Below, one piece after another: positions 7,829 through 19,900 of a stretch of 37,884 bases of DNA. The DNA lies in the NCBI GenBank assembly GCA_900770075.1, contig CAAGIZ010000184.1:1-37884 (forward strand), read 5' to 3'. Under the pieces are notes generated by a model. That model made no database searches and was not told where the DNA came from. It was given only the letters and a program-made list of their open reading frames with translations. Position 1 is the stretch's first letter. Every line of letters begins with the position of its first letter. Source of the stretch: Spirochaetia bacterium. Lineage in GTDB: Bacteria; Spirochaetota; Spirochaetia; Treponematales; Treponemataceae. A program made the translations under genes and the position numbers.

Positions 7829-8257
7829 ATGAATGCAATGAATCAAATTATCATCGAGGGAAATGTTGTCCGCCCACCTGTTTTGAGGGAAACTTCCAGG
7901 GGAACGAAGGTGTCTGTAATGCCCATTGCGGTAAACCACTTTTACAGGGACAGTTCCGGGAAAGATGTCGATGAAGTGGGTTTTTATGACATTGAAACCT
8001 GGGGAGAAAAATTCAGCGCCCTCATGACAAAATATGCGGTTCAGGGACGGGGCGTAAGGGTTATCGGCAGGTTAAAACAGGACAGATGGAAGGACGAAAA
8101 CGGAAAATCACGCTCCAAGGTGTTTATCGTTGCCGAGCATGTGGATTTTAAGCCCTTCAAAAAAAAGGATTCTGCGGATGAGGAAGATGCTGCCGCTGAA
8201 CAGAAAAATCTTGCCATTGCGGCGGAAGGGCTTGCCCAGGAGGAATGTGCCTTTTAG
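7829..8257 (+). CDS. ssb: Single-stranded DNA-binding protein
   Basis: 142 residues. The OB-fold occupies about 1-110: MNQIIIEGNVVRPP, a DEVGFYDIETWGEKF strand pair, GRGVRVIGRLKQDRW and VFIVAEHVDF match bacterial SSB. SSB coats single-stranded DNA in replication and repair and recruits partners through its C-terminal tip. The linker here is short and charged, and the end reads EECAF: it keeps the final Phe but lacks the usual DDDIPF, so partner binding may differ. AGGAGA lies six bases before ATG 7829; ATG 7838 is an alternative. It is not next to rpsF or rpsR, which often flank ssb, so this may be an accessory or relocated copy. Confidence 0.9.
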   Translation: MNAMNQIIIEGNVVRPPVLRETSRGTKVSVMPIAVNHFYRDSSGKDVDEVGFYDIETWGEKFSALMTKYAVQGRGVRVIGRLKQDRWKDENGKSRSKVFIVAEHVDFKPFKKKDSADEEDAAAEQKNLAIAAEGLAQEECAF

Positions 8258-8318
8258 GCAGGAGTGATGGCTGCAGACAGGATCCAGACGGAATGCAGGA
8301 AAAACTGTGTCTGAAATC

Positions 8319-8377
8319 AAAACAGGAGCCGGCGGGTTAAGGCTCACCGGTTTACCTGTTTTACCAGAGTTTTTTTT
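8319..8377 (+). terminator. Rho-independent-type terminator after ssb
   Basis: AAAACAGG (8319-8326) pairs with CCTGTTTT (8355-8362), and an inner stem CCGGcGGG / CTCaCCGG closes on a six-base loop. A run of eight T (8370-8377) follows after a seven-base gap and overlaps the stop codon of the convergent U32 gene. The stem could act for both strands. Confidence 0.6.
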
Positions 8378-10676
8378 ACCTGCGAGGGCGTCTGCGGTCT
8401 GAGCCGCCCTTTTGCAACCCCTTGCGGTTGTTGCCCCGGAAGTTTTTTCGGTTTGAGGCTGAGCGGCCGGCAAAATCCGATTGTTGTCTTTCGGCGGCCT
8501 GTCGTTCGGCGGCTGCCCGGTAGGCTTCCATTTTTTCGGGGTTGTAAAATCCGTCTTTCCAGTTGAAACGTCCTGTTTCAGGTATCGGTTGAGACTTTAT
8601 GATGCTGTTCTGCACCATTTTACATTCGGCCCTTGTAACTTTTGTGCGGCTGAAGTCGATGAGTATCCGGCGGAAACCGTCCTTTTGAAGCTGAGCCGTC
8701 TTATCTGCAATGCTGAAGGGATTTTCTGGCATTACGATTGTGCCGTCCTGATTTGACAGGACTTTGAAAGGCATTTCTTTTTTGTCCCAGAAGTACATAA
8801 AGTCGTAGCTTTGAGGCAGTTTGAACCTTATACGGAACAGTGCAGGGTAAGCGTAGACCGTAACCATAAGGCGGGAGCGCACGTTGCGTTCAAAGGTGTT
8901 AAGTATGTTTTCCCGGTTGTTTTCGAGAGGAGTAATGAAGGCTCCGATATCCTGATTTTCCAGCCAGCTTACTGCCCAGCGGTTGAAGGTGTAAAGATAT
9001 GGTCCTGCAATGAGGTTTACCCCCTTTCCTTTGAGCATTTGAATTTCGGCAAGATTGTTTACCACAAAGGTTTTATATCCGTCCGACACAAGCTGTTCCA
9101 GAGTTGAAGAAAGTTCTCCGGCACAGGACTGCGGCACGTAAGGTGTAAGGGAAATGATTATCTGCTTTTTTGAAAAAGGCAGGACTGTTTTGCGGGTCAG
9201 AAGGTCTGTCTGAGTTTCAAAGTTGAGTTCCAGAATTACGCGAACCGGAGACAAGGTCTGCACCTGAAACATATCGGAAATTGTGCTGACCTGAACATAG
9301 GTTCCCTCTGGAAAATAGGAAAGCTCGTTTTTTTCCACTGGAGTTAAATCCAAAACAGGCAGAATTTCGTCTCCCGGCTGGCTTCTGAACCGGCCTATGT
9401 CCTGAGGAAGGACTCTCGGATAGCGTTTCGACATGGATTTTGTCTGAAGCAGGTATACTTCGTCTTCCCGGCTGAATCCCTTCGGGATGTCAATCCAGCG
9501 TGAACCGTCTTCGTCCGTTTCCAGAGTGCGGATTTTGTGGCTAACCCGGCCAGAATCATCTTTTTTGTGAAGGCGGATTGAATCTCCCGGATCCGGGTCG
9601 TAATTTCCGCCGGAAAGCTGAGCCATGACAATCTGATAATCTTCAAAAGCGGCATCCGGGCCTGCAGCAAGGCGGGCCTTTTCCTTTGCCTGTTCGCTGG
9701 CTGAGCGGATTTTTGAAATTCGCCCCAGATATATTCCTGTTCCGCCGGCCTGATTCGGGTTGAGGATTGCGCTGCCGGCTTTTTCCACCCCTTCTTCGTT
9801 TGTCTTAAAATTGTACCAGTAGGTAGTTTTTGAGCGGGCAAAATCCGTGCTGAGCATGCGCTTTGCTGCTGCAATGGAGCCTTTGCGGTCTTCTTTGTAG
9901 TGATCCATAAGATAGCGGTAGGCTGCAGTAACGGCTCCTACGTATTCTGCACTTTTCATGCGTCCTTCTATCTTGAAGGATTCCACTCCCATATCCATAA
10001 GGTCAGGAATTTTTTCTATTAACTGCAGGTCTCCCGGAGAAAAATAGTAGCCCTGTTTTTGACCAGAGGCAGTTTCTGCGGTATAAAAACGGCGGCAGGC
10101 CTGGGTGCACATTCCCCGGTTTGCAGATTTTCCGCCCAGAAAGCTTGAAAAAAGACACAGGCCGCTTTCGCTTACGCACAACGCCCCGTGAACGAACATT
10201 TCGATTTCGCAGGTGGTGTTCTGTTTTATCTGACGGATTTCTTCAAGTCCCAGTTCCCTTGCCACAACCACCCTGGACAAGCCGGCTTTTTGAAGCAAAT
10301 TTACACCGTCTGCACTTTCTACGTTTATCTGGGTTGAACCGTGAAGTTCAAGTTCAGGAAAAAACTCCCGGCACATCCTTAAAACGCCGTAATCCTGAAC
10401 AATAAGACCGTCCGGCCCGATTTTGTTGAGGTAGCTTAAAAAGCGGTAAAGTCTTTCTGTTTCTTCTTCCTGACTTACGGTATTTACCGTTACGTAAATC
10501 TTTTTTCCCTGTCTGTGAAGGGAATTTACTGTAGCTTCAAACTGATTCCATGCAAAATTTGAGGAACGGAGTCTGGCATTAAAACTTTTAAGGCCGAGAT
10601 ATACGGCATCTGCACCCTCACCTATTGCGGCATCGAGGGCTTCGATATTTCCTGCTGGAGCTAATAATTCTGACAT
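8376..10676 (-). CDS. Peptidase U32 family protein (RlhA/TrhP-type RNA hydroxylation factor)
   Basis: 766 residues. The N-terminal U32 domain begins MSELLAPAGNIEALDAAI. It contains the family signature around EMFVHGALC and ESGLCLFSS, then GMCTQACRR, giving the four Cys expected to bind an iron-sulfur cluster, and later ESFKIEGRMKS. Characterised relatives (RlhA on 23S rRNA, TrhP on tRNA) are needed for hydroxylation of RNA bases and are not true proteases. The long C-terminal part (about 400-720) fits the extended RlhA-like subgroup. The last ~45 residues are Arg/Asn/Gly-rich and end RRRPRR, suggesting RNA contact. No Shine-Dalgarno precedes ATG 10676; a -10-like TACTAT ends six bases upstream, so the mRNA may be leaderless. 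Which RNA is modified is unknown. Confidence 0.85.
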   Translation of the reverse strand: MSELLAPAGNIEALDAAIGEGADAVYLGLKSFNARLRSSNFAWNQFEATVNSLHRQGKKIYVTVNTVSQEEETERLYRFLSYLNKIGPDGLIVQDYGVLRMCREFFPELELHGSTQINVESADGVNLLQKAGLSRVVVARELGLEEIRQIKQNTTCEIEMFVHGALCVSESGLCLFSSFLGGKSANRGMCTQACRRFYTAETASGQKQGYYFSPGDLQLIEKIPDLMDMGVESFKIEGRMKSAEYVGAVTAAYRYLMDHYKEDRKGSIAAAKRMLSTDFARSKTTYWYNFKTNEEGVEKAGSAILNPNQAGGTGIYLGRISKIRSASEQAKEKARLAAGPDAAFEDYQIVMAQLSGGNYDPDPGDSIRLHKKDDSGRVSHKIRTLETDEDGSRWIDIPKGFSREDEVYLLQTKSMSKRYPRVLPQDIGRFRSQPGDEILPVLDLTPVEKNELSYFPEGTYVQVSTISDMFQVQTLSPVRVILELNFETQTDLLTRKTVLPFSKKQIIISLTPYVPQSCAGELSSTLEQLVSDGYKTFVVNNLAEIQMLKGKGVNLIAGPYLYTFNRWAVSWLENQDIGAFITPLENNRENILNTFERNVRSRLMVTVYAYPALFRIRFKLPQSYDFMYFWDKKEMPFKVLSNQDGTIVMPENPFSIADKTAQLQKDGFRRILIDFSRTKVTRAECKMVQNSIIKSQPIPETGRFNWKDGFYNPEKMEAYRAAAERQAAERQQSDFAGRSASNRKNFRGNNRKGLQKGGSDRRRPRR

Positions 10677-10682
10677 AGGGCA

Positions 10683-10711
10683 ATAGTAACATAATTTGAA
10701 GTTTTGTAGAA
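10683..10711 (-). promoter_or_regulatory. Putative leaderless promoter of the U32 gene
   Basis: On the minus strand TTCTAC (10711-10706), a 17-bp spacer and TACTAT (10688-10683), with six bases to the ATG at 10676. The -35 is weak, so the call rests mainly on the -10 position and the missing ribosome site. Confidence 0.35.
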
Positions 10712-10727
10712 CACGTATTTAAGCAAA

Positions 10728-10904
10728 GTGCGCACGCCTTGCCACTCCTTCGTCGTGGCAAGGATTGGAAGGGCTGGCAAAGCCAGTTCCGAAGGGGAGT
10801 GAACCTTGCTTCAGTCCCCTTCGGAATGAAGCGATAGCGGAACCCTGTAAAGCCTGTTTTTTGCTTGCTGAGCGAAGTCGAAGCAAGCAAAAAGCCACCC
10901 AAAT
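10728..10904 (+). repeat. Structured intergenic repeat element, copy 3 (long form)
   Basis: Fills most of the 10677-10973 gap. In order: hairpin CCTTGCCAC/GTGGCAAGG (10737-10763), GATTGGAAGGGC, small hairpin CTGGC-aaa-GCCAG, perfect 12-bp inverted repeat TTCCGAAGGGGA / TCCCCTTCGGAA (10787-10798, 10815-10826), GCGGAACCCTG, AAAGCCTG, perfect 12-bp inverted repeat TTTTTGCTTGCT / AGCAAGCAAAAA (10858-10893) around a TGAGCGAAGTCGA loop, then CCCAAAT. It matches copy 4 block by block. The last stem may also stop transcription from the giant gene. Confidence 0.85.
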
Positions 10905-10973
10905 TATAAAAAAACTAGACGGTCTTCCATTAAATTTGCCAACCCCTGCGCTGCGAGACACACTCACGTTTTG

Positions 10974-13900
10974 TCAATGAGTGAAAAAATACGAAGTAAA
11001 GAATACTTTCTTTTTAATGCCAGTGACAAAACGGGATGGCAGAGAGTCTGTTTTTGGGCTCAAGCCGATTTTATTCTTGTTTGCTTCGTAAAACGCAGTT
11101 GGATTGTATACAGTCTTATTTTCTGTAGAGTTAATCATATTGTCTTTCATGGCATTTGCTCCAAACATAAGGCTGCCCATCAAATCAGAGCGATAGGTAT
11201 TTTTTTCCGTAAATGTTGTGTAATGCAGATGAGGTCCTTCGCTGGCAGTTCCCGTATTACCAACAAAGCCTATGGTTGTATCCGCGCCTATAACTTCTCC
11301 GACTGAAAGGGTAGATTTTTCTTTCATGTGCAGGTATTCGCCCTTGTAGCCTGTGGATATGAATTTTCCCTCAAAGCCGTAACCGTATTCTATGTAAATT
11401 CCGTTTCCGTCTTTTGGACTAGTCTTTAAATCGGTGACAGTAGTGACCCGGCCGGAAAAGCCTGAAAAAATCTTTTTGCCTTCAATATTGTCCTGTTTAT
11501 TTTCTCCAGTTGCAAGGTCAATTCCAAAATGCAGGTTGTCGTATGTAAAATAGTGTTTCAGATCTACTTCCTTAAAAGCGGTTGAAACGGTTACATTCAG
11601 CGTGTCTACCAGCCCACTTTGATTTTGAAGGAACTGAATTTTTGCATTACACAGATCTTTTATTCTCTGCCGTGCCTTTTGGCTTGACGGAATTTTTCTG
11701 TTCTGAACGGAAGAAGGCATGCTGTTTCCCATATCCAGATTCAAATATTCTCCGACCATGTAACTGGTAACGTCATCGTAATAGCGGACAAAGGCTTGGG
11801 TTGCGATGGTATCTGAATAATCACCAAAAACTTTTTCTGCCTCAATCTTTTTTCCCATATTCTCCTTTTTTACAGAACCGTTCCAGAACCATTTTTCCCG
11901 GTTTTCCGGATCGTTTCCTTCGAGCCTGTGTGAAAAAACTTCTGCCATAAGATCCTGCACCTGTTTTTTCTGTTCGGCAGTTGCGTTTTTTCCGCAGAGG
12001 ATTTCCACAAGACTGCTTTCCAGCCCTGTTGCGTCGCTTTCGTAAAGGAGATTTCCAAATTCGTCCGTTAAATTCTTTCTTCCATCGTATTCAATGTCGC
12101 CGCTAGAGGTCAGCTTCCAGTAATCAGCAGAGGAATCGTAATTTTTTTCGACATAATCCTTCAGTTTTTCCGGATTGCCGGAGTAAACCGCTTCAAAATC
12201 GGAACGAAGGTTTCTGGAAAAATCAGAGTCTGACGAAAGGATTCCTGTCATGACATTTCTGTAGGCAGGGTCGGAGGCAATTTTTTCTGCAAAGATTGTA
12301 TGACCATAGACGGCAGAGACAGTTTCAAGTTTTTGTCCATCGGGATTGTCCGTAATTCCATCCCGGAAGGATTCGTGGGAAAGGATGATTCCCAACTTAA
12401 ACTGATCTTCAGCAGTAAGGTTTTTTAAGGAAGCATTGACGGTTATTGTTTTTGAAGTTCCGTCAAATTCAGTCTGAGCACGACCATTTTGCTCCTGAGA
12501 AAATACAATTTTTGTCTTTCCTGAAAGGATTTCATCGAGCAGTTTTTGTTCACTTTCGCCTCCAAAACCGTGCTGAAGCCTGAGGGAAGCCTGAACCCCA
12601 TCCATGCTGTTTGAGCGGGAATAGGCTTCAATCTGAATGTTCTTTCTGAAATCCATCGCCCCGGAAAAAGCCGAAGTCAAGGTGCTGTAATTTATGTCTG
12701 TGCCGCCGGTGCCGAGAGCCAGTTTTGTTCCCTGTTTTCCGATTTTAAGTTCAACAAGTCCGCTGTTCAGCCGATTGTCCGAAAATTGGGAAAGATTTAA
12801 AAGATTGAATGAAGTCTGACCAGTCAAAGCATATTCTGCGGCATTGCCTGTAAGACCGCCAACCAGTGAATTGAACCGGGAAATGTTCTGCATTTGGTTA
12901 GAATTGAATCCTGTATAATCAATCGTTCCCAAAGCACTTGTTGTAAAACCTCCCAACCCCCTTACCAGCGAGGAAGACCAGCTGTCAAGATCCGTAAGCC
13001 CCCTTGCAAAAGTGGTGAAACTTCCCGTATAAACGGCACTGGCAGCAGCAGAGCCCGCAACGCTTGCCGTCGCATCCACTCCCATTTTTAAAAGTGCACC
13101 TGCTATTCCTCCCGCTCCCTGAACGACAGCACCGGCCGCACCGCCCAAGGCAGAAATTGAATTTGTGACGGCAGAGGCAGCAAGCTGTTTTCCTGCTTCC
13201 GTCCAGCTTTTGTAGCCTCCGCAGACGTCCAGAGCAGCAAAGGTTGCTTCTGTAGACGAGGTAATGGCTGCACTTATTCCGGCAGTGCAAAGGGCTGCAA
13301 GAGGGGCGGCCATGGATCCGAAACTTACTACGCTTAAGACCACAGAGGCGGCAATAGCCGTTGCATAAGTACAAAGCCCTCTGAGACTTGGAACTTCAAC
13401 CCAACTTACGGAAGAAGGTGCAATCTGCTTGTCCCAGGGCGCAAGTTCCATTTCGGAAAGCCCTGCCAGCATTTCGCTGCGGTTTTCTTCCAGTTCTCTG
13501 TATATGTTCCCCAGCTGCCCCGAACCTCCGGCGCTTTTTTCTCCGGGAAGGGTTCCGATGTGCAGGTCGATAAGTCCGTCAATATCGCTGCTTCCGTCGT
13601 GAATGCCGAAAATTTCAAAAACCCAGTCTTTCAGTTCTTTTTGAAGGCCGGCAAATATCGAAGAAAGGGAGTTTTCTTCAAAATGTTCAAAATCAGAAAT
13701 TGAATAGAGGAACTGGGGGCTGTCAGCAGAAAAATAAGAATAAAAACGAACGTTCTGGTTTTTATAAGTATCTTTCATCAGATAGGAATGAACCAGGACT
13801 TTCCTTGAATAGCCGCTGTCTTTCTGACTGTACCCCTCTTCAAAAACCATGTTTTGAACCTGTTTCTGTGCCGCTTCGTTCATCGCAGAAATTTTTTCAA

Positions 13901-16900
13901 ACTCCTGTGCAATACTGTTTTCCAGAACTTCTGCTGCCGTCTGGGCTGAATGTTTTTCCGAGGTCTTTTTCATCAGCTGAGAAACTTCTCCGGCGATTTT
14001 TTGAATTTCAATCATTTCTTCATTTCTGAAAGTTTTTGCTCCCGAAACGGGAACATAAAAATTCGACTGACCCGCCCGGAAAGACACATTTTCAAAATGA
14101 TTTTTAAGACTTGAAAGGGCACTGGTTTTTAAAAGTTCTCCAACTATGGAAGAAGAATCAAATTCCTGTTTTTCAACCTCTCCGATTTTTTTCAGTTTAA
14201 GTTTTTTCAGGGCGTTTTCAGCACTTTTTTCCCCGTCCAATCCGGCAAAACCTGTTTCTGCGGCGGCACTTTCGTACATCTGGGAAATCCACATCTGTTT
14301 TCCGCTTAAAAATTCCTCGTAGTTTTCCTGCCACAAGCCGTCTGACTGAACATATTCTTTTGAAAAATTCCAAAGCCATGAATTGTACCGGGCATTGAGT
14401 TTTTCTTCCGCTCGGCTCCACTCCCTCTGGGAAACCGCCGAAATCAGGTACAGCTGCTCCAGCACATCAGCATTTTCTTTTTCCCAGGACTGAAGGGCTC
14501 CTTCAAGGAAAATCTGCTGTCTGTTCATGCAAAAGTTTTCTTTGAGAATTTCAAAATCGCAGAAATGTGAAAGATATCTTTCCGTCACGCTTTTCGCTGC
14601 AGAGTCAGTTGAAGTGGCAGGTTCCTCTGACTCTGCTAGTTCAGCTTCCGCATCCGGCTCTTCCAGATTTGAAAAAAAGTAAAACCAGTCCTTCGCCTCG
14701 TTCAGATTTTCCAGGGTAAAAGACAGGTCGTTTTTAAAATATTTTTTGTAATAATCCAAAAGCCCGGCCTTTATTTCCTGGACATTCAGCGAATTTTCTC
14801 CAAAGGCAAGGCTGGCAAGATTTTTTATCTCACTTTCGTCAGATTTTTCATCACCGCTCCAAATAAAGATACTGTCTGAAAACTTTTCCCTCGCCTCATC
14901 CAATGTTTTTTCTGCAGAGGCAGATTTTTCGTTCAATTCCTCAGAGGCAGTTTGAAGGGAATTTTCGCAGAGGTTCACAAGTTTTTCAGAAAAATCCAGA
15001 ATGTTTTCAAATTCATCAGATTCTTCCGTTTCTCCCATTTCTCCAAAAGCCCTGACGATTTCCAAAAGTTCATTTTCGGCACTTTCGCCGTCATTTAACT
15101 CTGCAAAAACAGAATCTTTCAGCATTGATTCAACCTGATGCCGGGAAAGTTTCTTATCCTCCCCTGAAGTTCCGGCTTCACCTTCCTCTCCAGCACCGTC
15201 TTTTTTTCCGAACAAGACCTCTTTGTAATTTTTTAAGGCCGCTTCCTTGTTTTTCAGGGCATTTTTGTAGCTTTCAAAATTGCCGGAAAGTTCAGAATAA
15301 AAGCTTTCGTAAATCATGTAAGTGCTTTTTTTGAGGGCTTCTGCCCGCTCGGAATAATTGATGGCAGCCCTTCCCTTAGAATTGTATGCCCTGTAGCCGG
15401 TGAACAGCTTTACAATCCAGTAGCAGCAGTCGTTGTCTTTTTTCCGCTTGTCCATCTTTTCTTCAACCTGGGCAAAAGCAAGACTCCGCAGGAGATTTTT
15501 TTCCATAGTTGAAATGCTCTCTGCAAAAAAACTTGAAGATTTTCTGAAAAGCACGCACTTTGCAATGTCTTCTTCATTAACTGTGTTTTCCAGCTTTAAA
15601 AACGCATCTCTTGCCGTATTTATTACGTATCTTTTAAAATAGTCATCGGCTCCAATGCCGTGGGCATCTCCCATCTCCCTGTCCGTGTTCATGGCAGTGC
15701 TGTAAACGGAATTTTCGTAGCCGGTATCTTTTTCAGAAAGCCAGTAAACTGAAGCCAGAATGACAGTCTTAAAATACTCCTCGTCGGAAAGCATTTTTGA
15801 GAGCCAGTCGAGAATTTCAGTTTCGGCAGCAGTTATAAAGTCCCCCTCCTCAGCATTTTCTGCACCAGAATCGGCCGTTTCTGCAGCGTTTGAACAGGCA
15901 GTAAAAAATTCTTTCTGAGTTTCGGTATTTTTCTGTTTTTGTTCCTCCGTTTCCGAAGAATTCTTATTGAGGGAAAAACTGTATTTTTTGTCTTCGCCGG
16001 AATATTCAACATTTACACATTCCGTAAAGACAAAATTTTCAGTTTTTAAGGGAATTACAAGACTTTCCCGGAAAATTTTTTCGTTTTTTTCTGCCAGTTT
16101 AAGGGCTTCACGCTCTTTTTCAACAGCAGAAGTGATTTTTTGATTGAGAACGCAGGCAAGATAGTAATTTCTGTCCGCTTCGGTGAAATTTTTAAAACAG
16201 ACCGAGAGCGAGCCTTCCTCCCCCGCATCGTTTGCCTCGTTTACACCACCTATTGAAGATTTTGTCTCCTGCCCGGAAAACTCCTTCAGCACGGAGAGGG
16301 TGAAATCCAGTCTTTCCAACACAGTTTCAGCCTGTTCAAGCCGGGCAGAAGGGCTTTCAAAAATTTCAAAATCCGCCTCTTCGACATAATCAAGATAGAT
16401 GTTCTGTGAACAGTCATAAACAGCCTGAGCCTTTCTTTTTTCCAGCCGACATTTTTCCGTCTGCTCATAGAGGGTCTTTGAATTTTCGACTGCGTCTTCG
16501 TAAGCCGCTGCAATTTTTTCGTATTCTCCAGTTTTGCTTTCGTATTTTTCCAGACTTTGACGGAGTTCTTCGCTGCACTGATTTTTTGTCTGATTTTTTG
16601 CTTCAAGTTCAGTTCTGGTTTCCTGAGAAGAAAAATCTTCAAAAGTTCCTGCAAGCAGGCTGAGTTTTCCGACCTGTTTTTTTGCCAAATTGTCGTAGAA
16701 CTCATAATCAGACGCTTTTGAAAGAATAGAAATTTTTTCCGAATCTGAACGTGCAAGCCGGGAATCCGCCTTCACTCCGAAAACCTTTGCTGCCTGAAGG
16801 ACGGCGTTTTCCAGATTTTTTAACTGTATGTCCACGCAATTTTCCAAAATCTGTCCGGCTGCAGAGCGTTCGCTTTCCGTCAGATAGGAATTTTTCTGAA

Positions 16901-19900
16901 AATCGTATTTATTCAGGGTTTCAAAATACAGGACAGGACTGTTTTTTAAATCTTCCTGAAGGAAAGTCAAAAATTTAACCCTTATGCTGTTTTTAAGGTA
17001 CTTTTCCACCTCCTGCCCTTCTATGCCGTCCGTTTTTTCCTGTTTTTCCAGTCCTTCCGCTGCTGAACTTTCTTCCATTGCTTTTTCAAAAGCGGAATTT
17101 TCCCCCTTAAGCGAAGCGATTTCTTTCTCAAGGGCTTCAAGATTCACCTCAGCCTTCAAAACCTTACAGTAACGGAAACTTTCCCTGCGCAAATAGGCTT
17201 CCGTAAAATTTTCCACCCCCTGAATGACACTTTCAGTTCCGCTGCCAGCCGCCGTCATCAGCGAGTAACAGAAATTCAACACGTCCTCATAGCCACTCTC
17301 CGTACAGACAGGGCTTCCAGAAATGGTCTTGTACAGGCTTTTTTTGACTTTTTCCCTTTCGCTTTTTATGAAATCACTTTTTAAAATCCTTACAGCCTTG
17401 CGGTTTTCTTCATCCGCTTCCTTTACCGTTTCATAGATTTCTTCCTGCTGCTCCCTAAAATTTTTCAATTTTTTTTCAAATTCATTTTTCTGAGCATAGG
17501 TCAGGTTTGAGCTGCCGTTTTTCAGGGTTGCGGACAAATCACTGTAATAATCATCAATTTCCGGCATAAAACCGGTCAGGCTTTCGTAGTAATACCAGTC
17601 TTCTGAGTCGTAATCTTCCTCATAAAAGCTTTCAAGCCCCTCCAGTTCCGCCTTTTTCTGCCTTTCCCAGTTCAAAACCACCGACACAAGGCAGAGAATT
17701 TCCGCCTTCATGATTTGAAGAGAAAACCTGTCCGCAAACATTTTTCTGTTCAGTTCATCATCCGCCTTTTTCTGCCAGTATTTTTCTTCAGCCGCTTCAG
17801 CCGCTTCGTCCCAGTCCGATTCTTCATCTTCCTCATCTTCTTCGACCTGGGAATTTGCGGCAGCGAGGGCTTTTCTTTCCAAGGCTATTTTTTCATCAAT
17901 AAGTTTTTTCTCTGCTTCAGCTTTTTCCAAAAATTGAACGCAAAGACTGTCAAAACCTTCAATTTTTTCTTCAATCAGGCAAATCTGCTCCCCATAAGCT
18001 CCGCTTAACCCTTGAATTTCGTATCCGGTTTTTTCCGAAGCAGTGCCGTAAAAGCCGTCGATTTTTTCCTTCGCTGCCCTGAAAATTTCAGAACCTGAGA
18101 TTCCACCCGCCGAAAGAAAGTCATTCTCCTCAATTTTTTTCTTTAGTTCTTCAAGACAGTTTACGGATTCTTTCCAAGCCTCCTGCAAAACGGCGTCATT
18201 TTCCACAAGTTTTTTACATTCAGTTTTTTCCTGAGAAGAATAGCCGTTTTCGTAGAAAAACTGCAGCACATCGTCCCTGTTTTTCTGCGCCGACAGCAGC
18301 TTTTCCAGACAGGAAGAAATCTGAAGCACCAGAGTTTCCTCATCTATTCCCAGCCTTTCCTCATAAAAACTGCGGTAATCTTCTTCTGCTTCCTCCAGTT
18401 TTTGTTCAGCTTTCTCAACTGCTTCCCAAGATTTTTCCAGTTCGGTACAGACCTTCTGCACCTGCTGTTCCAGGTCGTTTATTTTTTTTAGAGATTTTTC
18501 ATATTCATCGCAGGCAAGTTCGTATTTTTGTTCCGCACTCAGTTTTTCCTGTAAAGCCTCTTCCTCCGTCTTACGAGCCGCCCGCTCTGCCTGAACATAC
18601 TCCGCCGCAGCTTCCGCAATTTCCCGCTCTTCAAGCCAGTACTTCTGCTGAATTTCAATGCGGTAAATTTCCAGTTCCAGTTCCGAAAAACTGCCCGCAC
18701 TTCCAGCACTGCCCGCACTTCCAGCCCCGGCTCCGCTCAAACCGTCAAGTTTTTCCACAACCTGCTTAAGCTTCAGATTGTAATCCCTTGCCTGCTCAAA
18801 CCATCCGTAAAACGAAGCAGCCTTCCTGTCTCCCTTCAAATTTTCATTTTCTTCAATATATTGTTCAAGTTTCAGACAAAAATCTCCGTCAATTGCGGCA
18901 ACGTTTTCCTGAGCCTCCGTTTTCCAGTATGAATAAAGCCCCCGGTATTTTTCAGAATTTTCGCTTTCAAGGCTTTCGCAGGATGCACAAATTCCGCTGT
19001 AAACCGCCGCCAGCCCCTGCCTCAGGTTTGAATAAATTCCACTGTACGCAGAAGCCGCCTGCAGCTTGCTGTTCAGCTGGTTTTCAAGGCTGGCAGCATA
19101 CTCTTTCAGAGATTCCGAAATTTTCTGACGGTATTTTTCAGTATCCGAAGCAATTTTTTCCTGAATCTGCCCAATCCGCTCCTGAACCTTCATTTCCCAG
19201 TCAAGTTTTTTTTGATTCAGTTCTTCAAGGGCAGCCTGCCAGATTTTTTCCGTCTCATAAAAAGTGTCCCCGGCCTGTCTTTCCCACTCCATCCGCTCAG
19301 AAAGAAAGTCCGTCTCCGCCTGCTCCCAAAGTTTCAGCCCCTGCCCGAAAACCGCATCAAACTTTTCAAGGAGGTTTTCCGTTTCCGGGGACTGACAGTC
19401 AGGATTTTCAATTTTCTCTTCAAAACTGTCAAAAAGAGCGGTTACAAGCAGATCCGTCTGTTCCACAGTCCTTTCCGTTATCTTCTGCCCCACCGAAGAA
19501 GCCGCTTTCTGAATTTTTTCGTTTTCCCCGCTGGTTTTATCCGCCAAAAACCGGGTCAAAAAACGGCTCTGCTCCGCCTCAGCAAGCATTTTTCCTTCTT
19601 TTTCAATCTGCTCAAGGGTAAATCCGTCAAAATCCCCCTCCGCCTCCAGTTCAGCCAGAAAAGTGCCGATTACAGCCTCCGTTTTTTCCGCAAAACTTCT
19701 TTGCAAATCAGAAAAATTTCCGTTTTTTTCATCCGCCACTTCAAAATCCGCAGTCGCCTGACTAATCTTCAACCTGAGCTTCTGGGAATTTTCAAAAACA
19801 GACCTTTCCCGGGAACGCAGACAAAGCCACTGAAAATACTTTTTTTCCGTTTCCAGTTTTAAGTTTTTCTCCGCTTCAAGAAAAGCATCTTCGTACATTT

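Noticed and set aside
10765..10980. Small ORF over repeat copy 3
   Set aside because: It encodes only repeat sequence; the element is open in similar frames elsewhere (copy 4).
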